Positions 15,193-24,113 of a DNA stretch of 64,000 nucleotides are shown here, piece after piece (within the stretch, counting starts at the first letter, position 1; each line of letters starts with the position of its first letter). The stretch comes from Hyphomicrobiales bacterium (GTDB lineage Bacteria > Pseudomonadota > Alphaproteobacteria > Rhizobiales > Rhizobiaceae): contig UEIF01000027.1 of NCBI GenBank assembly GCA_900468805.1, positions 123,997 through 187,996 of the forward strand, in the 5' to 3' direction. Both the position numbers and the translations under genes were made by a program. Under the pieces are notes generated by a model. The model did no database searches. It saw only the letters and a list, made by a program, of their open reading frames with translations, and was not told the origin of the DNA.

Positions 15193-16398
15193 ATGGACAA
15201 GAGACTTCCCGTCACCGTGCTCTCGGGCTTCCTCGGCGCCGGCAAGACCACGCTGCTCAATCATGTGCTCGGGAATCGCGAGGGCATGCGCGTCGCCGTC
15301 ATCGTCAACGACATGAGCGAGGTGAATATCGACGCGGCACTTGTGCGCGATGGCGGCGCCAATCTCTCTCGCACAGACGAGCAACTGGTGGAAATGACCA
15401 ACGGCTGCATCTGCTGCACGCTGCGTGACGACCTGCTCAAGGAGGTGCGCCAGCTTGCCGACCAGGGCCGCTTCGATTACCTGCTGATCGAATCCACAGG
15501 CATTGCCGAGCCCCTGCCCGTTGCCACCACCTTCGAATTCCGCGACGAAAATGGAAGAAGCCTCTCGGATGTCGCCCGCCTCGACACGATGGTGACCGTG
15601 GTCGACGCCGCCAACCTGCTTGCCGATTACGCCTCCGTCGATTTCCTCGCCGATCGCGGCGAAACATCAGGCGATGGTGACAACAGAACCATCGTCGACC
15701 TCCTGGTCGAACAGATCGAATTCGCCGATATCGTCGTGTTGAACAAGATCGGCACGGCGAGCGAAGACCAGCGCGATGCGGCCAGAAAGATCATCACCGG
15801 CCTCAACCCGGATGCCCGCATCATCGAAACCGACTTCGGCAAGGTGGCGCTGAAGGATGTGCTCGGCACCAACAGCTTCGATATCGACAAGGCCGAGACC
15901 CATCCGCTCTGGTACAAGGAACTGCATGGCTTCAAAGACCATGTGCCGGAAACCGAGGAATACGGCATCCGCTCCTTCGTCTACCGCGAAAGGCGCCCCT
16001 TCCATCCTGGGAAATTGCAAGCCTTCCTCGACCGCACCTGGCCGGGTGTGGTGCGCGCCAAAGGCTTCTTCTGGCTGGCGACCCGCCCGCACCATGTCGG
16101 CGAAATCAGCCAGGCCGGCGCCCTCGTCCGCACCGGCAAGATGGGCCTCTGGTGGTCCGCCGTGCCGCGCGAACAATGGCCGGAGGAGCCGGCCTTCATG
16201 CGCGGCATCGGCCCCTATCTCGACCCCATCTGGGGCGACCGCCGCCAGGAAATCGTCTTCATCGGCGCCGACCCGATGGACGAGGCCTGGATCACGCGGG
16301 AGCTCGACGCATGTCTGGTGGACAGCAAAACATTCACGCCTGAGCGCTGGCGCAACCTGCCTGATCCCTTCATCAGCTGGAACCGGCAGGCGGCATGA
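15193..16398 (+). CDS. COG0523 (CobW/ZigA-type) GTPase, zinc metallochaperone
   Basis: The 401-residue G3E GTPase has Walker A GFLGAGKTT (residues 11-19), the metal-binding CxCC motif in NGCICCTL (about 75-82), ESTGIAEP (switch) and LNKIG (guanine specificity). The C-terminal CobW_C domain begins near residue 265 (GIRSFVYRERRPFHPGKLQAFL). The Zur-type palindrome upstream and the znu genes beside it assign it to zinc-limitation response, delivering zinc to client enzymes, rather than to cobalt insertion into cobalamin. It is preceded by a znuA terminator, so it has its own promoter. Confidence 0.9.
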   Translation: MDKRLPVTVLSGFLGAGKTTLLNHVLGNREGMRVAVIVNDMSEVNIDAALVRDGGANLSRTDEQLVEMTNGCICCTLRDDLLKEVRQLADQGRFDYLLIESTGIAEPLPVATTFEFRDENGRSLSDVARLDTMVTVVDAANLLADYASVDFLADRGETSGDGDNRTIVDLLVEQIEFADIVVLNKIGTASEDQRDAARKIITGLNPDARIIETDFGKVALKDVLGTNSFDIDKAETHPLWYKELHGFKDHVPETEEYGIRSFVYRERRPFHPGKLQAFLDRTWPGVVRAKGFFWLATRPHHVGEISQAGALVRTGKMGLWWSAVPREQWPEEPAFMRGIGPYLDPIWGDRRQEIVFIGADPMDEAWITRELDACLVDSKTFTPERWRNLPDPFISWNRQAA

Positions 16399-16574
16399 AG
16401 GCGATCGCAATCAGACCCTATCGATGCCTGTGCATCGAATGCGAGTCCCTGCCCCCAATCCAGGGCTTGCATCCGCTGACCTATGGAGATCAGGCCGACG
16501 GTGAGACGCGAAAACCGAGAGGAATTCTTGCTTTCATCACCGGACGTGTGATGCCGTCGCGACGGCGAGACTAG
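16395..16574 (+). CDS. Small Cys-containing ORF (59 aa) overlapping the GTPase gene
   Basis: ATG 16395 overlaps the GTPase stop codon (ATGA) and opens a 59-codon frame ending in TAG 16572-16574. Near the N-terminus there are three cysteines (RCLCIECES), spaced C-x1-C-x2-C, which could bind metal. The rest (PIQGLHPLTYGDQADG..., GILAFITGRVMPSRRRD) is not recognisable. The 4-bp overlap suggests translational coupling to a zinc-responsive gene, but the ORF is short and may be fortuitous. Confidence 0.35.
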   Translation: MKAIAIRPYRCLCIECESLPPIQGLHPLTYGDQADGETRKPRGILAFITGRVMPSRRRD

Positions 16575-16590
16575 GTGTGTCGCACATACG

Positions 16591-16610
16591 CCCTTCGGCA
16601 TGCCGGAGGG
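16591..16610. other. 20-bp near-perfect palindrome
   Basis: CCCTTCGGCATGCCGGAGGG is self-complementary except for one position in each arm. It lies after the zinc GTPase region and before the sigma-54 promoter, without an adjacent T run. It may end transcription of the zinc unit or be a protein-binding site. Confidence 0.35.
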
Positions 16611-16760
16611 CCATAGCGCTAAAGATGAATTATGATGCAGATCTATCTTCTGATTGTTTTTTCATCACCCTGAATGCAATAAATGGGCACGGAGGCACGA
16701 AGCTCGGCCCTTCGCCGCCCAATCCCCGGCAGCCACAGAGCTCCGCGACAATTCCCCAAC

Positions 16761-16776
16761 TGGCACATGGCTTGCA
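16761..16776 (+). promoter_or_regulatory. Sigma-54 (RpoN) promoter
   Basis: TGGCAC-ATGGC-TTGCA matches the -24/-12 consensus TGGCAC-N5-TTGCW at every fixed position, with the conserved GG and GC exactly spaced. The -12 element ends 30 bp before the ATG of the small membrane protein gene at 16807, so transcription would start near 16787. No clear NtrC or NifA upstream site was found in the preceding 200 bp. Confidence 0.8.
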
Positions 16777-16806
16777 CCGGCTTTAGCAGAAACCACCGGG
16801 TCCACC

Positions 16807-17106
16807 ATGCCACCTATCCTGACTGACCTTCTGCTCGCAGTCACCCTCGCCCTCAGCCTGCGGCGCTTCATTCTTCCTTATGTTGTGGAAGATGACGTCC
16901 TGCGGGCTTCAGCGCCGGTGACGATGGTGGCGAGCGCCGTGTTTCTTGCCGCACTCGCCCTCACCTGCTCGGACAAGACATTCTGGAGCGCGACCATCAC
17001 GCTTTCAGGCGGAGCGCTGATGGCCTTCTTCTTCGACGACAGATGGCCGAAGCTCGCCATCACCGCTGCGGCGGCCTGCCTGCTTGCCTATCTCGGCATG
17101 CGCTGA
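16807..17106 (+). CDS. Small inner-membrane protein (99 aa), RpoN-controlled
   Basis: The 99-residue product has three to four hydrophobic segments (ILTDLLLAVTLALSL, VTMVASAVFLAALALTC, ITLSGGALMAFFF, AITAAAACLLAYLGM) and no recognised domain. It is probably an inner-membrane protein of unknown function. The gene follows a consensus sigma-54 promoter and converges on the HPP gene, whose stop is 6 bp away. Sigma-54 control suggests a link to nitrogen, C4-dicarboxylate or envelope regulation; this is inference. Confidence 0.65.
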   Translation: MPPILTDLLLAVTLALSLRRFILPYVVEDDVLRASAPVTMVASAVFLAALALTCSDKTFWSATITLSGGALMAFFFDDRWPKLAITAAAACLLAYLGMR

Positions 17107-17112
17107 TTGTCT

Positions 17113-18237
17113 TCAGGCCGCGTCATCGGTCCGCTTGCCACCCTTCGGTAATGCCCGCGCAACAGCGCTCAGCAGATCCGTCTGCGAAATCAGCCCGACA
17201 ATACGCCTCGCCTCATCGACGATGATGACGGCATGGGCGCGCCCATCCGTCAGATCCGGCAGCAAAGCCATCGCCACATCGCCAGCACGCGCCGTCGTTG
17301 CCGGCGAGACCAGCCGCTCCACCGAACCCGAGGCGACCGCAAGCTCCCGAAGGCCCACCGTCCCGATCAGCTTTCCGGCCTCATCGCGCACCGGCAATGT
17401 CCGGATATTGTGGTTGAGCAGCAGCCACCGCGCCTGCTCGACCGTAGCATCCGCATCGATCGCAATCACATCGCGCGACATGATATCGGCGCAGCGGATC
17501 TCCGCGTTGGAGCGGGCTACCGCCTCGAACTCTACCTGACGCAGGAGCCGCGCCAGATCGGCGCGGTCGATATCGAAAGTCTCGTTGAGCTTGGCGAGTG
17601 CCGCATCGATATCCTCTTCCTGGAAACCGGCGCGCTCCGCCGGGGGGCGGTCTGCCGTCAGGTGCGTATTGACGGGTGCGGCCACCACATGCGGGTAATT
17701 GTGCCGCGACAGCTTGTGAAAGACGAGGCCGAGCACCACCAGCAGGCAGGAGTTCAGGGCGACGGGCACGAAGGGAAAGAGCATGCCCCAGCTGGCAACG
17801 ACAGGACCGCCGAGCACCGCCGTCAGTGCCGCCGCCCCACCCGGCGGATGCAGGCAGCGGGTAAAGGACATGGCGGCGATCGCCAGCGACACGCCGACAC
17901 CCGTCGCGATGATCGGATCACGGATCAGGCTTGCAGCCACAACACCCATGATCGCCGAGATCGTGTTGCCGCCGATGATCGACCAGGGCTGCGCAAGCGG
18001 GCTCGCCGGCACCGCGAAAAGCAGCACGGCCGACGCCCCCATGGGCGCCACGATCAGCGGCAGATGCGAACCCTCACCGAGGAGCGCACCGCAGAGAAGG
18101 CCGGTGAGCGCAATGGAAACGAGTGCACCGAGACAGGCAAGCATCCGGTCGCGCAGCGTCGCACCGGCAAGAATGGGATGGAACAGCCGCGAAATGGATG
18201 ACCGGCGGGGCGTCTCGTCGGGATTTGGCATGCGCAT
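17113..18237 (-). CDS. HPP-family membrane protein with two CBS domains
   Basis: The 374-residue protein has an N-terminal HPP domain with four or five membrane helices and the conserved motifs PMGASAVLLFAVPASPLAQPW, GNTISAI and the name-giving HPPGGA (around residues 130-135). A C-terminal CBS pair follows (about 245-360: IMSRDVIAIDADATVEQARWLL, TVGLRELA, IIVDEARRIVGLISQTDLL). HPP proteins have been linked to nitrite transport and sensing. CBS domains probably bind adenylates. The LysR gene upstream on the same strand is only 45 bp away. Confidence 0.85.
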   Translation of the reverse strand: MRMPNPDETPRRSSISRLFHPILAGATLRDRMLACLGALVSIALTGLLCGALLGEGSHLPLIVAPMGASAVLLFAVPASPLAQPWSIIGGNTISAIMGVVAASLIRDPIIATGVGVSLAIAAMSFTRCLHPPGGAAALTAVLGGPVVASWGMLFPFVPVALNSCLLVVLGLVFHKLSRHNYPHVVAAPVNTHLTADRPPAERAGFQEEDIDAALAKLNETFDIDRADLARLLRQVEFEAVARSNAEIRCADIMSRDVIAIDADATVEQARWLLLNHNIRTLPVRDEAGKLIGTVGLRELAVASGSVERLVSPATTARAGDVAMALLPDLTDGRAHAVIIVDEARRIVGLISQTDLLSAVARALPKGGKRTDDAA

Positions 18238-18282
18238 GGAATACTCTTTGAAGAAGGCTGTGAGCGATGTTGGAAGGCGCTG

Positions 18283-19179
18283 CTATTGCAACATGGAGAG
18301 CGGATGGGCCGACATGAGCATGATCTGCTCGAAGGCCTGCAGCGGATCGGAGCGCTGCTGCCGCCTGGAAATCAGCAGCGTATCGACGGCTCCGAGCCGG
18401 TGGACATTGACCTCGGCTCTCCAGGGCAGCATGTCGAGCACCGAGCGCGGCATGACGCCGACGGCATTGCCGGCGATGACCTGCGCAAGGATAGCGTGAT
18501 AGGACGTCATCTCCACTGTCGGCAGACTGGCGCCGCCGCGGATCCAGCGCTCGGCAATCTGGCGGTAGGTACAGCCGGGCTCCAACGCAGCTAGCGCCGG
18601 AAGGCGGATATCCTGAGGTGCTGTGACTGAAGCATGATGAGGCGGCAGCACGAGCAGCAGGTCTTCCTCGTAGACACGCGCGGAATGGAGATCATCGGCG
18701 TCGAAACCCGCAGACGACAGCCAGCCGGGCTCGCCCTGCGGTGTGGCGATCAGCGCGCAATCGAGCTCACCGGATAGAACGGCCCTGGTCAACTCACGCG
18801 TGGCGCCGAGCGTCAGCTTCAGGGCAATATCGGGGTTCTGGCCGTTGAAGCGCGCCAGCACCGGCGGAAGGCGGCTCGCCGCCGTGCTCTCCATCGTGCC
18901 GAGACGTAAGCTCGGCTGCGGGCGGGCGCCCTTCAGGGCAAGCTGCGCCTCCCCGGCAAGCGCCGTCAGTCGCCGCGCATAGGAGACGAAGAGCTGTCCC
19001 TCTGATGTCAGCGTCATGCGCTTGCCGTCCCGGCTGAACAGAGCAGCATCCATCTGCCCTTCCAAAGCCTGAATGCGGGTCGTGACATTGGACGGCGCGC
19101 GCGAAAGCCTCTTGGCTGCGCGGGTGACGCTGCCCTCTTCGGCAACGACGAGAAAAATTTCCAGAGAAGACAGATCCAC
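18283..19179 (-). CDS. LysR-family transcriptional regulator
   Basis: The 298-residue protein has an N-terminal LysR helix-turn-helix (MDLSSLEIFLVVAEEGSVTRAAKRLSRAPSNVTTRIQALE) and a periplasmic-binding-like effector domain (PSLRLGTMESTAASRLPPVLARF...). The start is a GTG (19177-19179), which places the motif at the N-terminus as in the family. It is upstream of and probably co-transcribed with the HPP-CBS gene; its effector is unknown. It resembles the regulators of the NhaR/GcvA-like small-domain groups only in general layout. Confidence 0.88.
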   Translation of the reverse strand: MDLSSLEIFLVVAEEGSVTRAAKRLSRAPSNVTTRIQALEGQMDAALFSRDGKRMTLTSEGQLFVSYARRLTALAGEAQLALKGARPQPSLRLGTMESTAASRLPPVLARFNGQNPDIALKLTLGATRELTRAVLSGELDCALIATPQGEPGWLSSAGFDADDLHSARVYEEDLLLVLPPHHASVTAPQDIRLPALAALEPGCTYRQIAERWIRGGASLPTVEMTSYHAILAQVIAGNAVGVMPRSVLDMLPWRAEVNVHRLGAVDTLLISRRQQRSDPLQAFEQIMLMSAHPLSMLQ

Positions 19180-19296
19180 ATCGATCTCGCTTGATGAACG
19201 AACTTGTCTATTATTCTAAATCAGAGAATGATCGCAATCGCCGAAGCGTTCAAAATCGTCGCATGAACTGAAAACTTCTTCCGATCGGACCGCCAG

Positions 19297-20061
19297 ATGC
19301 AGAAAGACGAACCAGACGATTATGCCTCGCCGGCATGCCTGATGCACGAAGTCGATCCCGCCTATATGGGCTTGGAGGAGCCATGGGAGCTGGTGCGGGA
19401 ATGGCGCCGCGGCGAACGCAAGCGGCTGATCGACGCCCGCAAACGAATAGAATCGGCCGAGCGGGAGCGGAAGACGGCGCTGATCTCATCGCATCTCGAC
19501 CGGCTCCTGGGTCCCGTCATCACGGGAAAAACTGTCAGCATCTACTGGCCATTTCAGGGAGAGCCGGATCTTCGTGGCTGGATGGCCGCAATCGCCGGGC
19601 GTGCGACATGCCTACTGCCGGTCGTGGCAGAGAAAGCAAAGCCCCTGACATTCCGGGTCTGGACTCTGGGCGTGAAGCTGGAACGCGGCGTGCTCGGCAT
19701 TCTCATCCCCACCGAGGGCGAAGAGCGACAACCCGATATCGTGATTGCCCCTGTCGTCGGCTATAGCAGCGGCTGTTATCGCCTCGGCGTCGGAGGCGGT
19801 TATTTCGACCGGACGCTGGCGGCGCTCTCCCCCAGGCCGCTCGCCGTCGGCATCGGATTTTCGCAACAGCAGATCCGTACGATCAAGCCGCAGCCGCATG
19901 ATATACCGATGGATGCTGTCGTCACCGAGGATGGGGTGATCAAGCGCTCAGCCGGCCCCTTCGCTGACGACAAGGATATCATGTCCACACTCCCCAACAA
20001 AAAGGGCGGCCGAAGCCGCCCTGTTCCTGGTGCACCTGAACTCAGCGATTACCGGCAATGA
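19297..20061 (+). CDS. 5-formyltetrahydrofolate cyclo-ligase family protein
   Basis: The 254-residue protein matches the MTHFS/YgfA family: ERKRLIDARKRIESAERERK (N-terminal basic helix), IYWPFQGEPDLRGWM (folate region), PDIVIAPVVGYSSGCYRLGVGGGYFDRTLA (nucleotide/glycine-rich motif, close to the G-x-R-L-G-x-G-G-G-Y-x-D-R signature). It would convert 5-formyl-THF to 5,10-methenyl-THF with ATP. The N-terminus is about 35 residues longer than typical members, and a later start is possible. The last 20 codons overlap the convergent rcnB-like gene and contain that gene's terminator. Confidence 0.8.
   Translation: MQKDEPDDYASPACLMHEVDPAYMGLEEPWELVREWRRGERKRLIDARKRIESAERERKTALISSHLDRLLGPVITGKTVSIYWPFQGEPDLRGWMAAIAGRATCLLPVVAEKAKPLTFRVWTLGVKLERGVLGILIPTEGEERQPDIVIAPVVGYSSGCYRLGVGGGYFDRTLAALSPRPLAVGIGFSQQQIRTIKPQPHDIPMDAVVTEDGVIKRSAGPFADDKDIMSTLPNKKGGRSRPVPGAPELSDYRQ
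19999..20021 (-). terminator. Rho-independent terminator of the RcnB-like gene
   Basis: Read on the minus strand this is GGGCGGC-TTCG-GCCGCCC followed by five T, a textbook terminator with a UUCG tetraloop, 21 bp after the stop codon at 20042. It lies inside the 3' end of the opposite folate gene. Confidence 0.9.
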
Positions 20062-20374
20062 TGCTGGAAATCAGGCCGGAAGCGACGCCGACGAGAAGGT
20101 AGTCGTTATCGGCCTTCACCCAGTGATAGCCACGCGGCGGCGGTGCGAGGCGATAGCGGCGGTAGTCGCGGACTTCGCGGTAGCGGCCGCGCTCGGCAGC
20201 CGACATGCGGTAACCCCTGGACCAGCGATGCTGACGGACGACCTTTTTGTGGATGACGACCTTCTCCTTAACGACAACCGGCGGACGACGATGATCGGCG
20301 GCGCTGGCTTGCGATGCAACGATCGGCGAAAGCAGGAAAGAAGCGGAAAGAAGAGCTGCGAAAATCTTTTTCAT
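20042..20374 (-). CDS. RcnB-like periplasmic protein (110 aa)
   Basis: The product has a signal peptide (MKKIFAALLSASFLLSPIVASQASA) and a very basic mature part with RGYRMSAAERGRYREVRDYRRYRLAPPPRGYHWVKADNDYLLVGVASGLI. The pattern of a basic N-terminal half, PPPRGYHWVK and a C-terminal hydrophobic stretch is typical of the RcnB family, periplasmic proteins first linked to nickel/cobalt homeostasis. Metal function here is inference. It has its own terminator and overlaps the convergent folate gene by 20 bp. Confidence 0.8.
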   Translation of the reverse strand: MKKIFAALLSASFLLSPIVASQASAADHRRPPVVVKEKVVIHKKVVRQHRWSRGYRMSAAERGRYREVRDYRRYRLAPPPRGYHWVKADNDYLLVGVASGLISSIIAGNR

Positions 20375-20575
20375 GGGGTTTCCTCGTGTTGAACACGCCC
20401 CGAAACTACGTCCGCGAAAATGAACGAAATCTGAAAATAAAATTAAAGATTTGTAATGGAATCGGGTACTTATGCCAGATTCCTAATGTCTTAACCCGGA
20501 CCTAACGCAACGTTGCAAGATCATGGCAGCAGCAATCACGTCTGCGTAATCGGTCGTGATGAAGACGGCATTCGC

Positions 20576-21073
20576 CTACCGCAAGATCAGCGCCATATTG
20601 ATCACGTCCTTGTAATCGCCATCGACATGGAACGCATCACGGCTAACCCCCTCTTTCACGAAACCGACCGTCTCATAGAGCCGGATCGCTCGCGCGTTAT
20701 CGGCATGTACGCCGAATTCGATGCGGATCATGCCGGCCTCGCGCGCCGCCGATATCGCCGCCTCGATCAGCCGACGGCCAAGCCCCTGTCCGCGAAAGCC
20801 GGGAAGCAGGCCCATGCCGAGCGAGCCGCGATGGGCATGCGAGGGAAAGAAATGCCGGCGGATATCGCACCAGCCAATCACCTCGCCGCCATTAAGGGCG
20901 ACGAGATTTACATTGCCTGATGCGATCGAAGAGAGCGCGAACTGGCGCGTCTCCTCAAGCGGCCGAGCTTCGAGAAGGCTGAGATATTTGCGTTCGCGAG
21001 CCACCGTATCGAGCACCAGGTGGAAGCCTTCTATATGGTCTGGGGACATTGGCTCGATGCGGATATCAGCCAT
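20576..21073 (-). CDS. GNAT-family N-acetyltransferase
   Basis: The 165-residue protein shows the GNAT fold: GGEVIGWCDIRRHFF (beta4 region), acetyl-CoA-binding motif A MGLLPGFRGQGLGRRLIEAAI, and motif B IRIEFGVHADNARAIRLYETVGFVKEG. The substrate may be an amine, amino acid or antibiotic; nothing in the sequence decides. It is 9 bp after the GH43 gene on the same strand, at the end of the glycoside locus, and may be co-transcribed with it. Confidence 0.85.
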   Translation of the reverse strand: MADIRIEPMSPDHIEGFHLVLDTVARERKYLSLLEARPLEETRQFALSSIASGNVNLVALNGGEVIGWCDIRRHFFPSHAHRGSLGMGLLPGFRGQGLGRRLIEAAISAAREAGMIRIEFGVHADNARAIRLYETVGFVKEGVSRDAFHVDGDYKDVINMALILR

Positions 21074-21082
21074 CGCCCCGTC

Positions 21083-22696
21083 TCACAGCTCGTCGTAGTT
21101 GAACCAGTCGAAATCGGCCGTTTTTGCCCGCCCCGACGTATCGAAGGCGAAGACGCCGGCAAAAGCGCCGGTAAACGAGCCATGCTCGCCGCGCCCGCCC
21201 TCATCGGAGACGACACCGGCATCGAGAACCGGGCCGATCGGCTGCCACGCGCCCTTGCCTTCCGTCTGCCAGAAGAATTGCAGGTCGTTATCGCGGATCT
21301 CCATGGCTAGCTGCACACGGCCATCGGCCGGGATCGCCACGCCGGCCTCGGCGGGGAAACTCATGCGGCCGTTCGGATAATCGCCGTTGCAGGAAAAGAT
21401 CGTGACGCAACGGCCGAGCTTCTCATGCAGTGTCACGACGACGGCATGGAACTTGTGGCGGTTATAGTAGTGGGTCAGACCGGCCACCTGCTGATAGGTG
21501 TCCGGCGTAAACTCCACCACCGTCTCGGCACGGAAACTGTGATGCTCCTGCCGGCGGGCGACGAGCGCCTGCTCGAACCAGGAACCGACGCTTTCACGGC
21601 CGATCAGCCTGAGATGGCCGGGGCGGTCAGTCAGGTTGAAGATGCGTTCCGGCTGTGGCGTGCGCAGCCACTGAAAATCGGCGGGCAGTTTACCGCCATC
21701 GAAATTATACCCGCTACGAACAGGCTTTTCCGCCCGCGTAGCACCGCCAAGGCCGGGCACCTCTACATCGGGGACCGTGGTGCCGTTTTCGAGGTAGAGC
21801 CAGTCATCCTCGCGCCAGACGCATTTCTGCAGCGCCGTTTCGCGCCCCAGCGTGCAGCGGCGCTTCGGCGGCAGCGGCCGGCCGCAGAGATGGGTGTGAT
21901 AGACTTGGCCATCCGGCGTTTCGACATATTGCCCGTGCCCCGCTCGCTGCAACACCGCTTCCGGATGGTCCTTGGAAGTGATCAGGTGCCGGTTGGGATG
22001 CAGTTCATAGGGGCCATCGATAGTGCGCGAACGCGCCATCGTCACTGCATGGTCGTAGCCGGTGCCGCCTTCCGCCGTCGTCAGATAATACCAGCCGTTC
22101 TTCCGGAAGAGATGCGGCCCCTCGACGAGCCCGAGCGGGCTGCCGGCGAAGATATTCTTGATCGGCCCCTTGAGCGACTTCGTCTGAGCATCCCATTCCT
22201 GCAGCAGGATGCCATCGAAGGCCGGCGATTTCGGCGAGCCGCCGTAGCTTTCCGTCCGGTGGTTCCACTGCATGTTGACGAACCACTTGCGGCCGTCCTC
22301 GTCATGGAAGAGCGACGGGTCGAAACCCGAGGAATTGACGTAAACAGGCTCGGACCACTCGCCCTCGACGGTGGTTGCGGTCACGATGTAGTTATGCGCA
22401 TCCTTGAAATTGCCGTCGAAGCGCTTCACGTCGGTGTAGACGAGCCAGAACTGGCCGTCGGCATAGGAAAGACATGGCGCCCAGACGCCGCAACTGTCGG
22501 GATTGCCGCGCATGTCGAGCTGCGAGGCGCGCTCGAGAGGCCGGCGCACCAGCGTCCAGTTCACCAGATCGCGCGAATGGTGGATCTGCACGCCCGGATA
22601 CCATTCGAAGGTGGACGTCGCGATGTAATAATCGTCGCCGACGCGGCAGATGGACGGGTCGGGATTGAATCCGGGCAGGATTGGATTGCGGATCAT
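21083..22696 (-). CDS. Glycoside hydrolase family 43 (beta-xylosidase/arabinofuranosidase)
   Basis: The 537-residue protein has the five-blade propeller motif start NPILPGFNPDPSICRVGDDYYIATSTFEWYPGVQIHHSRDLVNW, as in GH43 subfamily 11/XynB, with the catalytic base Asp in NPDPS, the acid region GLVEGPHLFRKNGWYYL and a C-terminal beta-sandwich domain (VSDEGGRGEHGSFTGAFAGVFAFDTSGRAKTADFDWFNY). There is no signal peptide, so it acts on imported xylo-oligosaccharides or similar. ATG 22694-22696 has AGGAGG at 7 bp. It belongs to the glycoside operon. Confidence 0.92.
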   Translation of the reverse strand: MIRNPILPGFNPDPSICRVGDDYYIATSTFEWYPGVQIHHSRDLVNWTLVRRPLERASQLDMRGNPDSCGVWAPCLSYADGQFWLVYTDVKRFDGNFKDAHNYIVTATTVEGEWSEPVYVNSSGFDPSLFHDEDGRKWFVNMQWNHRTESYGGSPKSPAFDGILLQEWDAQTKSLKGPIKNIFAGSPLGLVEGPHLFRKNGWYYLTTAEGGTGYDHAVTMARSRTIDGPYELHPNRHLITSKDHPEAVLQRAGHGQYVETPDGQVYHTHLCGRPLPPKRRCTLGRETALQKCVWREDDWLYLENGTTVPDVEVPGLGGATRAEKPVRSGYNFDGGKLPADFQWLRTPQPERIFNLTDRPGHLRLIGRESVGSWFEQALVARRQEHHSFRAETVVEFTPDTYQQVAGLTHYYNRHKFHAVVVTLHEKLGRCVTIFSCNGDYPNGRMSFPAEAGVAIPADGRVQLAMEIRDNDLQFFWQTEGKGAWQPIGPVLDAGVVSDEGGRGEHGSFTGAFAGVFAFDTSGRAKTADFDWFNYDEL

Positions 22697-22751
22697 GGCG
22701 GCTCCTCCTTTGAGCAACAATTTCTGCTGCACGTACATCAGATTATATCAG

Positions 22752-22779
22752 AAAAACGCCCGGGGTTTTGCCCCGGGCG
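22752..22779 (-). terminator. Rho-independent terminator after the second aldo-keto reductase
   Basis: Read on the minus strand, CGCCCGGGG-CAAAA-CCCCGGGCG followed by TTTTT forms a perfect 9-bp stem. It lies 8 bp after the aldo-keto reductase stop and before the GH43 gene, so GH43 transcription is probably reduced or started separately. Confidence 0.85.
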
Positions 22780-22786
22780 GTGAAAC

Positions 22787-23818
<1,032 letters not shown>

Positions 23819-24017
23819 CTGAGGTCTCCTCAACCTGTAAAAAGTGCTTCTCTTTCGTATCCGCACCGAGCGGCGGTCGAAAGCTAATAACGTCGCGGCC
23901 CTCGTGTCGGGCGCGCCGGCACTATTGGAGCAAGCGCCCCGTTACGGCAAGCGCGTGGCGCATGTTCTCGACAACTTCACATACTGACGTTGCTTGATAG
24001 GCCCTGCCCTCAAACAC

Positions 24018-24048
24018 CGTCATCCTCGGGACAAGCCCGAGGATGACG
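24018..24048. repeat. 31-bp palindromic intergenic repeat
   Basis: A perfect 13-bp inverted repeat CGTCATCCTCGGG / CCCGAGGATGACG with a 5-bp loop (ACAAG) lies between the Gfo/Idh and aldo-keto reductase genes. The motif is of the type found dispersed in alphaproteobacterial intergenic DNA. The rest of the 295-bp gap (23819-24113) shows nothing else. Confidence 0.7.
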
Positions 24049-24113
24049 ACGTTAGCGTGGTGCCTCACGGTAATCCGGAGCCGACCTTACCGACCCCGGA
24101 AAGCTCTCTCGGC

